Below are positions 7,707 through 16,301 of a DNA stretch of 64,000 bases, piece after piece. Where the stretch lies: positions 434,001 to 498,000 of the forward strand of contig NZ_CP138200.1 in the NCBI RefSeq assembly GCF_050859025.1, written 5' to 3'. The notes beneath the pieces were generated by a model. It was not told where the DNA came from, ran no database searches, and was given only the letters and a program-made list of their open reading frames with translations. The position numbers and the translations under genes were made by a program. Each line of letters starts with the position of its first letter. Position 1 is the first letter of the stretch. Source of the stretch: Wukongibacter sp050859025 (GTDB lineage Bacteria; Bacillota; Clostridia; Peptostreptococcales; Caminicellaceae).

Positions 7707-8143
7707 TGGATGGCATCAGTGAATTAGCAAGGCTATTTAAGGATAGAGAAAACAAACTCTATCTTGGACCCCAAACTGGAAGGGTAATTAGTTCATTTCC
7801 AAATATAAAAATAAAGCTTGGAGATAAGATCGTACTTGATAAAAAGCATCTTATAATATCGGAGCAGCTAATAAAAAAACGAGGACGTTTTACATTAAAG
7901 GCTAAGGAGACAGTTGATTATCCCGGAAAAATAACATTAGAAAAGCTAATACCGGGAGATGGAGAAAACGGAGACACAATTCAAACCTTAGATTATGATA
8001 TTGCAGATATTCAGATAAATAGGATTGACCAAACAGAAATTGAGATTAAATATGATGGACTTAAGGTTGGTGACGAAGTCATTATGATACCAACTACAAA
8101 TGAGCAAAAATACTATGTAATAGATAAGGTGGTGAGTCTGTAA
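7706..8143 (+). CDS. xkdR: DUF2577/XkdR-like baseplate protein
   Basis: This 145-residue protein occupies the XkdR position between XkdQ and XkdS. The start overlaps the previous stop by one base, as does its own stop with the next start. The C-terminal GDEVIMIPTTNEQKYYVIDKV pattern is typical of DUF2577 (OB-like) proteins. Residues 25-65 and 95-120 look beta-rich. The likely function is part of the hub or spike complex. The assignment rests on position and the C-terminal motif. Confidence 0.8.
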   Translation: MDGISELARLFKDRENKLYLGPQTGRVISSFPNIKIKLGDKIVLDKKHLIISEQLIKKRGRFTLKAKETVDYPGKITLEKLIPGDGENGDTIQTLDYDIADIQINRIDQTEIEIKYDGLKVGDEVIMIPTTNEQKYYVIDKVVSL

Positions 8144-8586
8144 TGCTGCCCCAAATAACACAATTACAAATTAATACAACCGATAATAGCGATTTACCAT
8201 ACACAGGTAAATCATTTTTATTTGATTTTGAAAAAGGAGATTTTGTCCTAAGGGATGGAAGATTAGTGGAGATATCAGAGCTTGAGGCTTTGAAGATGTG
8301 GATTGAAAAGATATTAAGAACTGAAAAATATAGGTATAAGGTCTATGAGAGAGAGGACAAGAATGAATATGGCGTTGTTCTAGAAGATCTTATAGTTGGA
8401 AACAACTTTCCACAATCCTTTGTAGAATCAGAGCTAAAGAGGGAGATAAGCGAAGCACTTACAAGGAATCCAATGATTCAGTCTCTATCGGGCTGGAATA
8501 TAGAAAAGGAAAATCCACTCCTAAAGATATCCTTTAAGGTAAACCTTAAGGATGAAACCTCCTTTACCCACGAGGTGAGTCTATGA
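8143..8586 (+). CDS. xkdS: Baseplate wedge protein (XkdS / gp25-like)
   Basis: This 147-residue DUF2634 protein resembles PBSX XkdS and T4 gp25, which start sheath polymerisation on the wedge. It has the typical GKSFLFDFEKGDFVLRDG opening and a KMWIEKILRTEKYRYKVY core containing the family E-x-W-x3-L-x-T-E-x-x-Y arrangement. Its end overlaps the first baseplate J gene by four bases, which couples translation of the two wedge components. Confidence 0.88.
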   Translation: MLPQITQLQINTTDNSDLPYTGKSFLFDFEKGDFVLRDGRLVEISELEALKMWIEKILRTEKYRYKVYEREDKNEYGVVLEDLIVGNNFPQSFVESELKREISEALTRNPMIQSLSGWNIEKENPLLKISFKVNLKDETSFTHEVSL

Positions 8587-9635
8587 CAAGAGAAGAGATA
8601 AAAAACAATATGCTGGCTCAGATAAGTGATAGATACGATAAATCTGAGGGGAGCTTCTTTTATGATGTAATAAAAGCCTTGGCAGTAGAACTGGAAAATG
8701 CTTATAAAGATCAAAATGAAATCTTGGATCAGGGATTCGTTGAAACAGCTGTAGGAGAGTATCTAGACAAAAAGGTTTCACAGCAGGGAATATACCGAAA
8801 ATCCCCTGTAAAAGCAATTTCAACAGTAACAATAACGGGGTCCGAAGGAGCAAAGGTGGAAGAAGGTATGCTTGTTGCCACCGATGTAGTAAATTTCGTT
8901 GTGAAAGAAAGCAAAACCATAGATGCTTCAGGTGAAATAGCCGTGGAAGTGGAGTGTGAAATAGAAGGAACCATAGGAAATGTTCCTGCAGGAGCTATTA
9001 AACATTTTCCAGTCACAATACCTGGACTTATAAGCGTAATCAATTCTGCGCCAGTATCAAACGGATACGATGGAGAGAACGATGAAGACCTGAGAAGAAG
9101 ATACTATGACAAGGTAAGAACCCCTGCAACCTCTGGCAATAAATATCATTACAGAAACTGGGCACTAGAAATTCCTGGGGTAGGAGATGTGAGGGTCTTT
9201 CCACTTTGGAATGGCAATGGAACAGTAAAGGTTGTACTTATTGATTCTCAAAAAACTGGAGCAGAGCAGGTGCTTATAGATAAGGTACACAGTCATATAG
9301 AAGAAAATAGACCTATAGGAGTTACTCTAACGACTATATCGGCTGTAGAAATACCTATAAATATAGAGGTTAATCTTACCGTGGATACAGATAATTATAC
9401 AGTCGATGAGGTTAAGTCTAACATAGAAAGCAATATTATTGACTACCTTAAGGAAATAGCCTTTATAGAGGGCTATGTAAGCCATGCAAGGATAGGAAGC
9501 ATTATCCTTCAATCTCAAGGTGTTTTAGATTATAAGGGATTAATTATTAATGAAAAAAGCGGAAGTGATGCAGAGCCAAACATTAAAATAGAGGATGAAG
9601 AAGTTGCAGTATTAGGGGTGATAACAATTGTCTAA
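8583..9635 (+). CDS. xkdT: Baseplate J protein, module 1 (XkdT-like)
   Basis: This 350-residue baseplate wedge protein (gpJ/XkdT family) has the N-terminal SEGSFFYDVIKALAVELE helix, a TITGSEGAKVEEGMLVATD beta region, and the family signature NGYDGENDEDLRRRYYDKV followed by TPATSGNKYHYRNWALEIPG. It overlaps xkdS and the following tail protein I gene. Homologous full-length genes recur at 13285 and 16567. This copy is the most diverged of the three and is joined to the core operon, so it is the likely ancestral or default copy. Confidence 0.92.
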   Translation: MTREEIKNNMLAQISDRYDKSEGSFFYDVIKALAVELENAYKDQNEILDQGFVETAVGEYLDKKVSQQGIYRKSPVKAISTVTITGSEGAKVEEGMLVATDVVNFVVKESKTIDASGEIAVEVECEIEGTIGNVPAGAIKHFPVTIPGLISVINSAPVSNGYDGENDEDLRRRYYDKVRTPATSGNKYHYRNWALEIPGVGDVRVFPLWNGNGTVKVVLIDSQKTGAEQVLIDKVHSHIEENRPIGVTLTTISAVEIPINIEVNLTVDTDNYTVDEVKSNIESNIIDYLKEIAFIEGYVSHARIGSIILQSQGVLDYKGLIINEKSGSDAEPNIKIEDEEVAVLGVITIV

Positions 9636-10248
9636 TAGATTAATAAAACATCTCCCCAGCTACTATAAAAATAGTAAGGTGATAGCAGATATCACTGATA
9701 CACAAAATGAAGAGATAGAAAAGTTTATAAAAAGTGTAAAGGATACCTTCAACCAATTTTTCATAGATACTGCTGACTCCTCCCTTGAGAGATGGGAAAG
9801 GGAGCTTGGAATACCAGTTAATAACGCTAAGGAAAATGAGTATAGAAGAAGTGCCATAAAATCTAAGCTAAAGGGTAGCGGTACAGTCACAGTAGACTTA
9901 ATTAAAAACGTATGTAAATCATACAATGATGACGAAGTTGACATAATAGAGGATAATTCCAACATGAGATTTATAGTGAAATTCCTAACTACAAAGGGAA
10001 AACCCACTTATATTGATGATTTAAAAAAGGTCTTAGAGGAGATTAAACCCGCACATTTACAGCTTGATTTTGAGTATATTTATAACCCTAACAGTTACTT
10101 GAAAAACTACCATCTAGGATGGCTCAATGCCTTTACCAATAAAGAATTGAGAACCATTAGTATTCCAGATGAGAATGAAGGACTTACCCATAAAGAAATG
10201 GGCAACTTTACACATCAAAGATTGGAGGTAATCTTACATGAGGATTAG
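9628..10248 (+). CDS. xkdU: Tail protein I / XkdU-like, module 1
   Basis: This 206-residue protein belongs to the DUF2313/YmfQ (tail protein I) family, which links wedge to fibre. It has a LIKHLPSYYKNSKVI opening, the LERWERELGI motif, RRSAIKSKLKGSGTVT and the C-terminal EEIKPAHLQLDFEYIY signature. The start is TTG at 9628 with AGGGGTG upstream; it overlaps the J gene by eight bases. The last about 50 residues differ from the other two copies and probably carry the fibre attachment. Confidence 0.88.
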   Translation: MSNRLIKHLPSYYKNSKVIADITDTQNEEIEKFIKSVKDTFNQFFIDTADSSLERWERELGIPVNNAKENEYRRSAIKSKLKGSGTVTVDLIKNVCKSYNDDEVDIIEDNSNMRFIVKFLTTKGKPTYIDDLKKVLEEIKPAHLQLDFEYIYNPNSYLKNYHLGWLNAFTNKELRTISIPDENEGLTHKEMGNFTHQRLEVILHED

Positions 10249-10292
10249 GACAGTGCATGGGAAATATTGTAATGCTAAAGAGGTGATAATGA

Positions 10293-10709
10293 ATGGCAAA
10301 TTATACAACGAATTATAATCTAAAAAAACCTTTAGAAACTGAAAAGTATAATGTAGAAGATCAGAATGGGAATATGGATATTTTGGATGGGGAGATTAAA
10401 AGGCTAGATGATAAAACGGATGATTTAATGTCCCAAACTGTTAAGCTAGGGGATAATTCAGCTATTAATAAAATAAAGGCTGCTGAGTTAAAGACTGACA
10501 CAAGAACAACTGAGTTAGTGTATACAGATGGAAATATTACAAAAGTATTTGAAAAAGATGGAGCTTCTACAGTAAAGACAACTACATTGAATTATGATGG
10601 AAATGGAAATCTTATCAGTGTAGTAGAGAATGCTGATGGTGTGAGTGTGACGTCTACGCTGAATTATAATTTAGGACAATTAGTAAGTGTTACAAAGGCG
10701 GTGGTGTAA
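10293..10709 (+). CDS. Short fibre/adaptor protein with RHS-like tail
   Basis: This 138-residue protein starts with the module YTTNYNLKKPLETEKYNVED followed by QNGNMDILDGEIKRL. The same module opens the fibre genes at 12090 and 15537 and is common at the N-terminus of tail appendages in clostridial phages. The C-terminal half contains two YD-type repeats (LNYDGNGNLISVVENADG, then LNYNLGQLVSV) resembling short RHS repeats. It precedes the Kelch protein directly, stop and start being adjacent, so it may be the stalk on which that propeller is mounted. Confidence 0.65.
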   Translation: MANYTTNYNLKKPLETEKYNVEDQNGNMDILDGEIKRLDDKTDDLMSQTVKLGDNSAINKIKAAELKTDTRTTELVYTDGNITKVFEKDGASTVKTTTLNYDGNGNLISVVENADGVSVTSTLNYNLGQLVSVTKAVV

Positions 10710-11687
10710 TTGGCAAACTGGACAGCTTATGCATTAACAGATTCATTAAAGATTAAAAAAGACTATGAAAAAATTGTAGATAGATCGGAAGCTGAGATAA
10801 GAGGAGATATTATTTATAAAATTGAAAATAATCTCTACTATTTCCAGCAAACAGTTCAAGGGGCAACGAATAATATTATCTTTAAGTTAGATTTGAATAC
10901 TAATATTTTAACTAGAGTTTCTCATGATTTTGGTACAAATAGTATTATGTATCTTTATTCTGATAATAAAGAATATCTTTACGTAGCTATATACAGAAAT
11001 ACGTGGGAACTACATAGATATAAAGATGGTGTAGGTTGGACTCAATTGCATGTAACAGACAAAACTAGTGCTAATGGATTTAAAGAAAAAGGGATAATCT
11101 ACAATAATGCTATATACACTTTTGGATATACTAACCGAGGTCAACCCACCGGTAATACAAATATACGGAAATATGATATTGATACGCAACAATTTACAGA
11201 AATGAAACCTCTTCCCAAATCAATTTGTCGCATGGGAGCATTATTAATAGATGATAAAATTTATATTGTAGGTGGAGTAAATAGAGAAGATAGCGTAACG
11301 GTAAACTCTATAACATACAATTCTACTTATGTATATGATATTACTGATAATACTATTACTGCCCTTGCTAATATGAACTATGCAAGATATGCTTTAGGAC
11401 TATGTAAATATAAAAACTACCTGTATGCAGTTGGTGGAAGATATAAAGAAGGGTACGTAGAAACTAAACCAGTAATAGAGAGATATGATATTAATAAAAA
11501 TAAATGGGAGATAGTAGAAGATAGTTTATTTATTACTAGAATGCATATTGAAAGTTCTATAATAGATATAGTTACGAGCGACAATAAGACATTTTATACT
11601 ATTAGTAGCCATTATGCTTTATATAAATGGTATGTAGAGCAAAAAATTGATGGTTTAGAAAATTTAAAAAGGTTCTTATCGATTTAA
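10710..11687 (+). CDS. Kelch-like beta-propeller tail protein
   Basis: This 325-residue protein starts at TTG 10710 immediately after the previous stop. Several Kelch-type blades are visible, e.g. MGALLIDDKIYIVGGVNRED and LGLCKYKNYLYAVGGRYKEG, each with an IYIVGG/LYAVGG strand followed by an aromatic Y(D)I and a W/T strand. There is no signal peptide. The position at the end of module 1 suggests a receptor-binding propeller displayed on the fibre tip; this is inference from gene order. Confidence 0.72.
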   Translation: MANWTAYALTDSLKIKKDYEKIVDRSEAEIRGDIIYKIENNLYYFQQTVQGATNNIIFKLDLNTNILTRVSHDFGTNSIMYLYSDNKEYLYVAIYRNTWELHRYKDGVGWTQLHVTDKTSANGFKEKGIIYNNAIYTFGYTNRGQPTGNTNIRKYDIDTQQFTEMKPLPKSICRMGALLIDDKIYIVGGVNREDSVTVNSITYNSTYVYDITDNTITALANMNYARYALGLCKYKNYLYAVGGRYKEGYVETKPVIERYDINKNKWEIVEDSLFITRMHIESSIIDIVTSDNKTFYTISSHYALYKWYVEQKIDGLENLKRFLSI

Positions 11688-11864
11688 AGAGTGGTAATAA
11701 ACATGCTATATATAATGAAAAGAAATAAATTGTGCAGAAGAAGTAGTAGTAAATGATTTTATTGACAGTATATATGTTGATTATGGATTAAGAACTTTTG
11801 ATAAATCAATAAATGTAATATTTCTAAAAAATCCTATTGGGTTGCATATTATTCAACTTGGAAG

Positions 11865-11990
11865 AAGAATATTTTTGTAAGGGTAATAATTCGAAGAGTA
11901 TCAGAGGAAAGCCGGAGCAAAGAGGATATTATTAAAGATTATCCGGTCTTAACAGAAGAAAAAACAGAAATTTTAGCATCGATAGTGTAA
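11865..11990 (+). pseudogene. DUF433-like fragment
   Basis: This open frame of 41 codons without a good start ends in VRVIIRRVSEESRSKEDIIK followed by DYPVLTEEKTEILASIV. That matches the C-terminal half of DUF433 (VapB-like antitoxin) proteins, whose landmark is an E-E-I-L-x-D-Y-P-x-L-T-x-E-D pattern. The N-terminal half is missing and the upstream bases (11700-11864) are broken by stops. It is probably decayed cargo between two fibre modules. Confidence 0.45.
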
Positions 11991-12010
11991 AAGGTATAGT
12001 TAACGTAGAA

Positions 12011-12043
12011 TGTGATAGGAAAGATTTCCTATCACATTTTTTA
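12011..12043 (+). terminator. Rho-independent terminator after module 1
   Basis: A 12-bp stem (TGTGATAGGAAA with TTTCCTATCACA) and a two-base loop are followed by TTTTTT. It separates the Kelch module from the next fibre gene, which therefore needs readthrough or its own promoter. Confidence 0.85.
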
Positions 12044-12089
12044 AAACAAAAAATATATAGAAAAACTATAAACTAGGAGAGGTGATATA

Positions 12090-12743
12090 ATGCCAGAATA
12101 TACAACAAATTTTAACTTAGAAAAACCATTACAAAACGAATATTTTGATATAGATATCCAAAATAGAAATATGGACATTATTGATAGTGAGTTTAAAAAT
12201 ACCAATATACGAATAGATGAACTAGCATCCAACGAAGTTGAAAAAGGTGCAAGTAAAATAGGAATACACGATGCTGATAGCAACTTCATCGCAACCGATG
12301 TTGAAGGAGCTTTATCAGAGCTTTTTACAAATGTCAGTAATGGGAAACAGCAAATCGCTACCGCTATTACTGACGTAGATAATAGTTTGAATCCAAGTGG
12401 TAGTGATACATTTACACAGTTAGCTAATACCATTAGAAACATTAGTACAGGGAAAAAGTTTTCGGCTGGAGAAATGCTATCTGTTAGTGAGAAGATTAAT
12501 GTTACAGGATTAGATTTTAAGCCATCTATTGTTGTTGGATTTTACTATACTTCTGATTCTGACACTAACATAACTTATTATAATAATAGTGTTAGTGCAG
12601 AATATGCATACCATTATGGAACATATGTCACACAAAAAGTAAGTTTATCCACACAGAATCAATATTTTAATTTTGGAGAATTTAAATTACATGTGTATGG
12701 GAGTAGTAGTGATAAAAAAATAACATGGATAGCAGTTGAATAA
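12090..12743 (+). CDS. Tail fibre protein
   Basis: This 217-residue protein begins with the shared adaptor module (YTTNFNLEKPLQNEYFDIDI, NRNMDIIDSEF). The central segment VEGALSELFTNVSNGKQQIA followed by TAITDVDNSLNPSGSDTF is almost identical to the fibre at 15537 and is a common phage fibre shaft motif. The C-terminal 90 residues are unrelated to that protein, as expected for a variable receptor-binding tip. AGGAGAGGTGAT provides the ribosome site. It stands alone, without a J or I gene directly upstream. Confidence 0.75.
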   Translation: MPEYTTNFNLEKPLQNEYFDIDIQNRNMDIIDSEFKNTNIRIDELASNEVEKGASKIGIHDADSNFIATDVEGALSELFTNVSNGKQQIATAITDVDNSLNPSGSDTFTQLANTIRNISTGKKFSAGEMLSVSEKINVTGLDFKPSIVVGFYYTSDSDTNITYYNNSVSAEYAYHYGTYVTQKVSLSTQNQYFNFGEFKLHVYGSSSDKKITWIAVE

Positions 12744-12957
12744 AAAGGCGTCAGGGGACGGAGATACTGTCACCATTTTTATATCAAATGCTCGTAAACG
12801 AAAAGAGGTGAACCAATGCTAGAAACCAGAGAAACAATACAAAACCGAATGTTAAGCAACATAGCAGGCCAATACGATAAAACAGAAGGCTCATTTATAT
12901 ATGATGCAATAAAACCCGTTGCTATAGAACTAGAAAACACAAATCAAAAAATGTGGA
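12742..12957 (+). repeat. Left copy of a ~216-bp direct repeat
   Basis: This copy is near-identical to 13211-13428, offset by 469 bp. It starts with a GGCGTCAGGGGACGG REP-like motif and runs through the ribosome site and first 48 codons of a baseplate J gene. The two copies flank an IS3 remnant, and recombination between them would delete it. Confidence 0.85.
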
Positions 12958-12983
12958 AGGTGGCAGGGGACGGAGTGAGGTGA
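12816..12983 (+). pseudogene. Truncated fourth baseplate J gene
   Basis: Its first 47 codons (MLETRETIQNRMLSNIAGQY and onward to NTNQKM) are almost the same as those of the full gene at 13285. The frame then runs into a REP-like GGCAGGGGACGG sequence and stops at TGA 12981. The ribosome site AAAAGAGGTGAAC is intact, so a 55-residue peptide could still be made. It is a clear relic of module duplication and deletion. Confidence 0.85.
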
Positions 12984-13030
12984 ACCCAAAAAGGTAGACA
13001 GACTTTGAACAGGGACGCAATTGTAAATTT

Positions 13031-13213
13031 TTAAGAAACTTGCAATTGTGTCCTATATTTTATTGGAGAAGTCTTTAAAGAAAGTTGAATTCTATCATTG
13101 TTATAAAAATTTATGTAATCTGTAACTACATCAAAGACATTAGAAAATGTAGTAAAAGTCTTTTTGCGTAGTTTAACACATTCAGCTTTAAGATGTCCAA
13201 AGAAATTTTCAAA
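13031..13213 (-). mobile_element. IS3-family transposase C-terminal remnant
   Basis: On the minus strand this encodes EN-FFGHLKAECVKLRKKTF, then TTFSNVFDVVTDYINFYNND, RIQLSLKTSPIKYRTQL and a stop at 13031. This is the C-terminal end of the IS3/IS150 integrase (rve) domain, containing the catalytic-Glu segment (ENFFGHLKAE). The rest of the transposase is missing, and no inverted repeat was identified. It marks past IS activity inside the fibre region. Confidence 0.85.
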
Positions 13214-13428
13214 AAGGCGTCAGGGGACGGACTTACTGTCACCATACTAATATCAAATGCCCATAAACGAAAAGAGGTGAACCAATGCTAGAAACCAGAG
13301 AAACAATACAAAACCGAATGTTAAGCAACATAGTAGGCAAATACGACAAAACAGAAGGCTCATTTATATATGATGCAATAGAACCCGTTGCTATAGAATT
13401 AGAAAACACAAATCAAAAAATGAAGACA
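13211..13428 (+). repeat. Right copy of the ~216-bp direct repeat
   Basis: This is the partner of 12742-12957; it contains the REP-like GGCGTCAGGGGACGG at 13217 and continues into the complete second baseplate J gene. Confidence 0.85.
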
Positions 13429-14340
13429 ATTGAAGAGAAGCTAAGTACTGAAAACCTAATGGGAGAGGAACTTGAGCAGAGAGTATACGAAAGAACAGGA
13501 ATCAAAAGAAAGTTATCAACTCGGGCATCGGGCCTTGTAACAATCAACGGTAAAAAGGACTCAAACATAAATGAGGGGGACCTAGTGGCAAGTGATACCA
13601 TTAACTTTATAGTAAAAGAAACTAAAACAATAGACAGTAGTGGTCAGGTAGAGGTAAAGGTAGAATGTGAGGAATATGGAACGGTAGGAAATGTGCCTAT
13701 GAACACTATTCAGTATTTTCCTATTACAATTCAAGGGATTACAGGAGTAACTAATAATGAAGACTTTAGCAATGGATATGACTCGGAGAGCGATGAAGAA
13801 CTGTTGAAGAGATACTACGAACACGTTAGAACTCCTGCTACCTCTGGAAATAAATATCATTATATAAACTGGGCTAAAGAAGTGAAAGGTGTAGGAGAAG
13901 CTAAAGTTTTTCCTTTATGGGAAGGCAAAGGCAGCGTAAAGGTTGTAATAGTTGATTCAAATAAAAGAGCAGTTACTGACCCGAACCTAATTACAGATGT
14001 ATATAACTATATAGAAGAAAATAGACCAATAGGGGCAAAGGTCACCGTTGTATCAGCCACAGAAAAAACCATAACAGTTAATGCTGACATAAGGTTGATA
14101 CAAGGCTATACCATAGGCCAGGTACAACCAGCCTTTGAAGATGCTTTAGTAGAGTATTTCAAAGATACAGCCTTTGTTGAACCCTATGTATCTCATGCCA
14201 TAATAGGAAATATTCTTTTAAGCATCCCCGGGGTTAAAGATCATTCTAACCTAAAAATAGATGGTGAGTTAAGCAATGTAGATTTAGGGCAGGAAGGAAT
14301 CCCAGTATTAGGTTCAGTAGCCCTAAGCTTGGAGGTGTAG
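13285..14340 (+). CDS. Baseplate J protein, module 2
   Basis: This 351-residue XkdT/gpJ family protein shares the EGSFIYDAIEPVAIELENTN opening, the NEGDLVASDTINFIVKETKT segment, the signature NGYDSESDEELLKRYYEHVR and TPATSGNKYHYINWAKEVKG. By eye it is much closer to the module 3 copy (16567) than to module 1. It has its own AGAGGTGAAC ribosome site and is preceded by the repeat and IS scar, so its promoter is not obvious. It is followed within three bases by a module-specific protein. Confidence 0.9.
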   Translation: MLETRETIQNRMLSNIVGKYDKTEGSFIYDAIEPVAIELENTNQKMKTIEEKLSTENLMGEELEQRVYERTGIKRKLSTRASGLVTINGKKDSNINEGDLVASDTINFIVKETKTIDSSGQVEVKVECEEYGTVGNVPMNTIQYFPITIQGITGVTNNEDFSNGYDSESDEELLKRYYEHVRTPATSGNKYHYINWAKEVKGVGEAKVFPLWEGKGSVKVVIVDSNKRAVTDPNLITDVYNYIEENRPIGAKVTVVSATEKTITVNADIRLIQGYTIGQVQPAFEDALVEYFKDTAFVEPYVSHAIIGNILLSIPGVKDHSNLKIDGELSNVDLGQEGIPVLGSVALSLEV

Positions 14341-14343
14341 TTA

Positions 14344-14913
14344 ATGTCGTATCCTCAAAATATAGATGAATTCATACAAAAACTCAATAAAAGAGATGAG
14401 GGCTATGTAATAGAAGAAGATATAACAATTGTCGATGGTGTATTTGAAGGTCTGTTAGCCCATGACAATATAAAGGATAGCAGCATTAATGTCTACACAG
14501 GAAGCCAGTACACAGGAGAGAAAATAGATAGCTTTATTATATCAATTCCATCGGAAACACCTTGGAAAAGGATAATCAAGATATTTACAAGCAATCCCAA
14601 GGTCTATGTAATATATGAAACCACAGGAGATCAGGTAGAGGCTGAGGATATAAACAGACTCCAAGACAGTATTGTTGCTACGCAAATAGAGTTAGATAAA
14701 TATAAAGAAGATTTATCATCTCATACCAGTGGGGACATGATGAAAAGTATTTATGATACCACAGATAATGGGAAAGTAGACTATGCTGATAAGGTTGATT
14801 GGAGTGGGGTGTTGAATAAGCCCACAGAATTTCCACCTTCTGTTCACAATCATGATGAAGAATATCTTTCTAGAGGAGCTTTAACATGGAATAATCTGAA
14901 GGGGGTGGAATAA
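14344..14913 (+). CDS. Module 2 fibre-associated protein
   Basis: This 189-residue protein lies between J and I genes, a position without a counterpart in modules 1 and 3. Residues 1-95 are a beta-rich domain that I do not recognise. Residues 97-125 form a helix (EDINRLQDSIVATQIELDKY). The C-terminus carries YDTTDNGKVDYADKVDWSGV and a LNKPTEFPPSVHNHDEEYL segment, a D-x-x-N-N-G-x-V-D-x-A-D and NKPT-F-PP-x-H-x-H pattern frequent in tail fibres of Gram-positive phages. Stop and next start are adjacent. Confidence 0.6.
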   Translation: MSYPQNIDEFIQKLNKRDEGYVIEEDITIVDGVFEGLLAHDNIKDSSINVYTGSQYTGEKIDSFIISIPSETPWKRIIKIFTSNPKVYVIYETTGDQVEAEDINRLQDSIVATQIELDKYKEDLSSHTSGDMMKSIYDTTDNGKVDYADKVDWSGVLNKPTEFPPSVHNHDEEYLSRGALTWNNLKGVE

Positions 14914-15522
14914 GTGTATGGAGAAACTGAATATGGAATATACAATTATGGTCAAGATGGACCCTCAGATGAGGAAATAAAGCCATTTATTCCAGAGCTA
15001 ATGAAATACTTACCCCTATACTACAATAGAAAATTAGGTATCATGAGTAATGTTCAAGATTCCATCTCAGAAGAGGTTGGAAGAGTTAATTATTTCAATG
15101 AAGATATGTTAGAACAAACCTTTGTAAAATCAGCTACATGGGGGCTTGATATATGGGAGAAGGATCTAGGAATCGAAACGGATATCTCCAAGACCTATGA
15201 AGCTAGAAGAGAAGCTATTACAGCAAAGCTTAGGGGCTCAGGAACCGTAACGGATCAAATGCTTAAAAATACAGCGTTATCCTTTACAAATGCTGAAATA
15301 GAAGTAATAGAGAACTATGATGATTATTCCTTCGTAATCAAATTCGTAGGAATTAAAGGTATACCACCAAATATGCCAGATTTCATAGAAATGGTTGAAA
15401 ATATTAAGCCCGCGCATTTAGACTATAGTATTGAATACATATTGTCATGGTGGGATAATATCAAGCACCTTACGTGGAATCAGGCAAATACCTATACATG
15501 GAATGAAATACATGAATATTAG
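14914..15522 (+). CDS. Tail protein I, module 2
   Basis: This 202-residue DUF2313-type protein starts at GTG 14914. After a specific 25-residue lead it has LMKYLPLYYNRKLGIMSNVQ, the SATWGLDIWEKDLGI motif, RREAITAKLRGSGTVT and VENIKPAHLDYSIEYI. It ends in an unusual tryptophan-rich tail (WNQANTYTWNEIHEY) absent from the other copies, again marking the C-terminus as the fibre-specific part. Confidence 0.87.
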   Translation: MYGETEYGIYNYGQDGPSDEEIKPFIPELMKYLPLYYNRKLGIMSNVQDSISEEVGRVNYFNEDMLEQTFVKSATWGLDIWEKDLGIETDISKTYEARREAITAKLRGSGTVTDQMLKNTALSFTNAEIEVIENYDDYSFVIKFVGIKGIPPNMPDFIEMVENIKPAHLDYSIEYILSWWDNIKHLTWNQANTYTWNEIHEY

Positions 15523-15536
15523 AGAGAGGTGATATT

Positions 15537-16301
15537 ATGCAATATACATCAAGTTTGAATTTGAAAAAACCCGAAGGCACAGATGTTGTGGATATTAATG
15601 TCTTGAATGAAAATACAGATATAATTGATATGGAAATAACCAAGAAAGCAACACAGACCCTTGATGGACGAATGTCGAAGGAAGATAAGAAAAAGTTAGA
15701 TGGAGTGGAAGAAGGGGCCAATAACTATACTCATCCAAGCACACATGCTGCCACTATGGTAACAATTGCAGATACAGGTAATAATTTTGCTTCAACTAAT
15801 GTAGAAGGAGCATTATCGGAGCTTTTTACATCTGTCAGTAATGGAAAACAACAAATCGCTACCGCTATTACTGACGTAGATAATAGTTTGAATCCAAGTG
15901 GTAGTGATACATTTGATCAGTTAGCAAATATTATAAGCAATATTAGTACAGGGAAAAAATTTGCAAGTGGTACGCTAAGATCAGACAAAAGTCTTTATCA
16001 AATGGATTTTACAGTTTCTACCCTTACTTTTGAGCCTAGTACGGTAATCATAAAATATCATGGATCAAAAGATTCCGCGTATGCTGATACTCCAGATCTA
16101 ATTTATAGTTTTGCTTTCAGATTTCCTAATGGAGGCATGTATGCGTGTAAAAGAAATGTTGCGTGGAAGAAGAATGCTTGGAATAGTTATGGTGACATAT
16201 CCATAGGTTCCCAAATAACATTTTTATCTAATGGGTTCTCTGTTGAAAATTTTGATGTTTATGAAACATTGTCAACTATATATTGGACTGCATATGAATA
16301 G
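15537..16301 (+). CDS. Tail fibre protein, module 2
   Basis: This 254-residue fibre opens with YTSSLNLKKPEGTDVVDINV and NENTDIIDMEI (the adaptor module). A KLDGVEEGANNYTHPSTHAA collar-like segment follows, then the VEGALSELFTSVSNGKQQIA and TAITDVDNSLNPSGSDTF shaft shared nearly verbatim with the fibre at 12090. The C-terminal about 110 residues differ and are probably the receptor-binding head. At DNA level the shared shaft (15797-15957) is a candidate site for recombination between fibre genes. Confidence 0.78.
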   Translation: MQYTSSLNLKKPEGTDVVDINVLNENTDIIDMEITKKATQTLDGRMSKEDKKKLDGVEEGANNYTHPSTHAATMVTIADTGNNFASTNVEGALSELFTSVSNGKQQIATAITDVDNSLNPSGSDTFDQLANIISNISTGKKFASGTLRSDKSLYQMDFTVSTLTFEPSTVIIKYHGSKDSAYADTPDLIYSFAFRFPNGGMYACKRNVAWKKNAWNSYGDISIGSQITFLSNGFSVENFDVYETLSTIYWTAYE

